Under the pieces are notes generated by a model, which worked only from the letters and a program-made list of their open reading frames with translations, was not told the DNA's origin and searched no databases. From an uncultured Veillonella sp. (lineage in GTDB: Bacteria > Bacillota_C > Negativicutes > Veillonellales > Veillonellaceae), in assembly GCA_900765235.1 (NCBI GenBank), contig CAAFRK010000012.1:1-8014 (forward strand): a DNA stretch of 8,014 nt, written 5' to 3'. Position numbers and translations under genes: made by a program. Positions 5,421 through 8,014 of this stretch are shown one piece after another (position 1 is the first letter of the stretch; each line of letters begins with the position of its first letter).

Positions 5421-7301
5421 ATGAACGAATATATTGCTGCCTTGGTAGATGAGTTTTACCAACTCGGCGTCCGGCATGCTGTGTTTAGCCCTGGTTCTCG
5501 TTCTACGACGATGGCTATGCTTTTCACGGAGTATGAAGGCTTTGAAACATATATGAATATAGATGAGCGCTCTGCTAGCTTTATGGCACTTGGCATTGCA
5601 AAGGCTCATAAAGAACCAACTGTGTTAGTTTGTACATCCGGTTCCGCAGTGGCTCATTATTTGCCCGCTATTTTAGAGGCTCAATATAGTGGGGTACCTC
5701 TTATCGTATTGTCTGCCGATAGACCTTATACCTTGCTACATACAGGGGCTCCACAAACAGTAGATCAACAAAAAATCTTTGGTACAGCTGTAAACTATTA
5801 TGAAGAATTATCGGTGCCCCAAGATGAGCATTACTACACATATCCACGACAAGTAGCACGCAAGGCGTATATGAAAGCTATGGATACTAAAAAAGGACCC
5901 GTGCATATCAATATACCTCTCTTTGAGCCATTAGTGCCTGAACTGGACCGTAAGCACTTTGAAGCGGGACGTAGCCCTTACAAAGTATTTAAACCTAATT
6001 ACGGTGATGTGTTTAGCTATCAGAATAGAAGTAATAATACAAGTAATGTAAGTAATGCAAGTAATGTAAGTGACGTAAGTGATGTAAGTTATACTAAAAA
6101 TACTACTGATAATAGTGCTAATAATACTAATAACTTTAATAACTCTAATCTATTGCTTACACAGTATAAGAGAGTCCTTATTTTAGCTGGCCCACAAATT
6201 GATATAGATGAAGTTGAGTCTATTCATTCCTTTGCGGAGAATTTACAAGCTCCTATCTTGGCGGATCCATTGTCCAATGTAAGACGTTGTCATAAGACTG
6301 GTACTATTGATGACAATCATGAAGTTGCTAGCAATCGTAACAATGATACAGATATGATTCAGAAAAAACATTTCTCTGATGTTGTCATTTCTACGTATGA
6401 TGCGTTTTTAGCGGATAAAGAGTTATGGCCTGTACTAAAGCCAGATTGCGTAATTCAGTTTGGCCAAATCGTTGTATCGAAACGGGTACAGCAAATGGTG
6501 GCAAGTTGGGATAATGTGGAGTATATTGAGGTAAATCCCACGATGGACTCGATGAATCCAACGGGGAAAACCACCATACACATGCAAGTAAGCATAGATA
6601 TGTTTACGCATTTGTTCGCTGTAAAGAACGAATCTAATGCATATCTTAATAGATGGCAACGTTTAGACGTAGCTGGTAAAGCTCAACTAAGTACAGCCAT
6701 AGAAGAACCAAGTTGCTTTGAAGGACGCACGATACGCGAGTTGCAACAGCATATTCCTGACAATAGCCAAGTACTTGTGGCGAATAGCATGACCGTTCGC
6801 GACTTTGATTACTTTTGGCTTTCTGGGGAGTCCGATGCCGTTCTTTACGGTAATCGTGGTGTTAATGGTATCGATGGTACAGTTTCCACTGCGCTTGGAC
6901 TTGCAACGAATCATCAGCCTACATATCTCGTAACGGGTGATTTGTCTTTATTCCATGATCTAAACGGTTTAGCGGTCGCTAAAACGCACAATCTCAATTT
7001 GACGATTATTTTGCATAATAACGATGGAGGCGGTATTTTTGAATATTTACCGCAAAAGGGAACGAAATATTTTGATTATTTGTTCTCTACGTCACAAGGT
7101 TTAGATTATAGTGGGGTTGCTAAACTCTATGGCTGTGGGTACACTAAAATCTCTAGTCCTGATGAATTGGTCCCTGTATTAGCTAAAGTTAGCGAGGAAT
7201 CTGGCGTTCATATTATTGAAATACCAACAGACCGGGAATATAGTCGTCAGTTACATAGGAAATATACAAAAGTTTCAGTTGATATGGAGGCATTACTATG
7301 A
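5421..7301 (+). CDS. menD: SEPHCHC synthase (2-succinyl-5-enolpyruvyl-6-hydroxy-3-cyclohexene-1-carboxylate synthase)
   Basis: This thiamine-diphosphate enzyme adds the succinic semialdehyde unit from 2-oxoglutarate to isochorismate, using the product of MenF. With the ATG at 5421 it has 626 residues, longer than E. coli (556) or B. subtilis (about 580) MenD. The N-terminal domain shows SPGSRS (23-28), DER (48-50) with the cofactor-activating Glu49, TSGSA (72-76), SADRP (98-102) and GAPQ (109-112). The C-terminal ThDP/Mg motif runs from GDLSLFHD (506-513) to NNDGGGIF (533-540). The extra length comes from an Asn/Ser-rich linker (202-243) between the first and middle domains and a hydrophilic insert (about 292-316) in the middle domain. 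The frame is intact and catalytic motifs are kept, so it is probably active. It follows menF by 40 nt and overlaps menH by 4 nt. Confidence 0.95.
   Translation: MNEYIAALVDEFYQLGVRHAVFSPGSRSTTMAMLFTEYEGFETYMNIDERSASFMALGIAKAHKEPTVLVCTSGSAVAHYLPAILEAQYSGVPLIVLSADRPYTLLHTGAPQTVDQQKIFGTAVNYYEELSVPQDEHYYTYPRQVARKAYMKAMDTKKGPVHINIPLFEPLVPELDRKHFEAGRSPYKVFKPNYGDVFSYQNRSNNTSNVSNASNVSDVSDVSYTKNTTDNSANNTNNFNNSNLLLTQYKRVLILAGPQIDIDEVESIHSFAENLQAPILADPLSNVRRCHKTGTIDDNHEVASNRNNDTDMIQKKHFSDVVISTYDAFLADKELWPVLKPDCVIQFGQIVVSKRVQQMVASWDNVEYIEVNPTMDSMNPTGKTTIHMQVSIDMFTHLFAVKNESNAYLNRWQRLDVAGKAQLSTAIEEPSCFEGRTIRELQQHIPDNSQVLVANSMTVRDFDYFWLSGESDAVLYGNRGVNGIDGTVSTALGLATNHQPTYLVTGDLSLFHDLNGLAVAKTHNLNLTIILHNNDGGGIFEYLPQKGTKYFDYLFSTSQGLDYSGVAKLYGCGYTKISSPDELVPVLAKVSEESGVHIIEIPTDREYSRQLHRKYTKVSVDMEALL
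6042..6095 (+). repeat. Six 9-nt tandem units inside menD
   Basis: The units are AGTAATGTA, AGTAATGCA, AGTAATGTA, AGTGACGTA, AGTGATGTA and a degenerate AGTTATACT, coding Ser-Asn/Asp-Val-type triplets (SNV, SNA, SNV, SDV, SDV, SYT). They are in frame with menD, so unit gain or loss would change length without shifting the frame. The repeat continues into a non-periodic Asn-rich stretch to 6149. Confidence 0.9.
7286..7290 (+). promoter_or_regulatory. Ribosome binding site deciding the menH start
   Basis: GGAGG lies within the end of menD, 7 nt before the ATG at 7298. It favours this start over the ATG at 7355, which would give a more usual MenH N-terminus but has no Shine-Dalgarno. Confidence 0.8.
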
Positions 7302-8014
7302 GTCAGTATTTTTGCAGTATTGTAGATAATGCTTTGTGTAATCCAGCTCAGCGTATGTATTTTGACTTGGGCGACTACCGCTACGGTTTGACTGTGGTAG
7401 GTGAAGGGGAACCTATTGTATGTTTCCACGGCTTCTCTGAATCAAGCTATACTTGGGATGCTATTAATCTGCCGGGGTATCGAGTGGTTCGTATTGATTT
7501 AATCGGACATGGCGATTCAGATATTCCTGATGAGAATCAGGCTTACACCATTCCTCAAATGATAAAGGACTTACACACAGTTATCTATTACATGGTTGGT
7601 GAAAGCTATTACCTCATGGGCTATTCTATGGGGGCTCGTATTGCACTTTCCTATGCGTTGGAGTATGAACGTGAAATCAAAGGTCTTATTCTTGAAAGTG
7701 GCTCGGTAGGCATCGCTTCTGACGCTGAGCGAGCAGCACGCCGCAAGGCGGATGAAGACTTAGCAGTTCATATCGAAGAGCATGATGGTGCTTGGTTTGC
7801 TGCACGATGGGCGGAAGTACCTATTTTTGAGAGTCAAAAACAGCTTTCAGAGGGGGTAGAAGAATTAATCTATCTACGTCGTTCCAATAATAGCCCATAT
7901 GCATTAGCTTGTACGTTGCGTGGGTCAGGGCAGGGCGTAATGCCTTATGTAGGGGATAAATTAAAAAAATTCTCTGTTAAAGGTTTATATGTGAGTGGCG
8001 CATTAGATACAAAA
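7298..8014 (+). CDS. menH: SHCHC synthase (alpha/beta hydrolase, menaquinone pathway), 5' part
   Basis: The frame is open from the ATG at 7298 to the window edge (239 codons); the 3' end is missing. MenH removes pyruvate from the MenD product SEPHCHC to give SHCHC. Alpha/beta-hydrolase features are the HGF oxyanion turn (44-46), GHGDSD (70-75) and the nucleophile elbow GYSMGAR (108-114) with Ser110. MenH-type features are ERAARRKADEDLA (144-156) and the LRGSGQG block (207-213). Asp237 in SGALDTK is the probable triad acid; the His should lie beyond the edge. The start overlaps the menD stop (ATGA), which implies translational coupling. The first 19 residues or so extend beyond the usual MenH start and show no signal peptide. 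Another alpha/beta hydrolase is possible, but order and motifs favour MenH. Confidence 0.9.
   Translation, partial: MSQYFCSIVDNALCNPAQRMYFDLGDYRYGLTVVGEGEPIVCFHGFSESSYTWDAINLPGYRVVRIDLIGHGDSDIPDENQAYTIPQMIKDLHTVIYYMVGESYYLMGYSMGARIALSYALEYEREIKGLILESGSVGIASDAERAARRKADEDLAVHIEEHDGAWFAARWAEVPIFESQKQLSEGVEELIYLRRSNNSPYALACTLRGSGQGVMPYVGDKLKKFSVKGLYVSGALDTK

Noticed and set aside
6042..6095. CRISPR-like array or non-coding satellite
   Set aside because: The 9-nt units have no spacers and are in frame within an intact menD.

Overview
The window is ordinary chromosomal backbone from an AT-leaning Firmicute-like bacterium. All genes lie on the + strand, with Shine-Dalgarno sites of the AGGAGG type and a purM-purN-purH-purD order as in Bacillus-type purine operons. 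Protein style and the neighbouring men genes suggest a Negativicutes member, Veillonella-like. That placement comes from recognition, not from a search, so it is moderate confidence only.

Layout. Positions 1-3975 are the distal end of a purine operon: the 3' part of purM, then purN (overlapping purM by 20 nt), purH (24 nt gap), a 147-nt partly structured spacer, and purD. The enzymes cover AIR synthesis (PurM), GAR synthesis (PurD), GAR formylation (PurN) and the last two steps to IMP (PurH). A strong hairpin-plus-U terminator at 4000-4048 closes this operon.

Positions 4070-4237 hold an extended -10 promoter and a leader of about 110 nt. The leader ends in a second, very strong intrinsic terminator (4155-4198) placed 39 nt before the next gene. 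Upstream leader segments can pair with the 5' arm of that terminator, which is the layout of a transcription-attenuating riboswitch or similar cis-regulator. The two halves GATGGCGTT and TGATGACGCCT also resemble conserved parts of the fluoride (crcB) motif, but the canonical P1 helix is not present as usual. This is the most interesting element in the window.

Positions 4238-8014 are the start of a menaquinone (vitamin K2) operon: menF (isochorismate synthase), menD (SEPHCHC synthase) and menH (SHCHC synthase, cut by the window edge). These are successive steps from chorismate. menD overlaps menH by 4 nt (ATGA). menD is longer than usual because of an Asn/Ser-rich linker built partly from 9-nt tandem repeats, and it also has a second hydrophilic insert. 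No mobile element, CRISPR array, tRNA or rRNA was seen.
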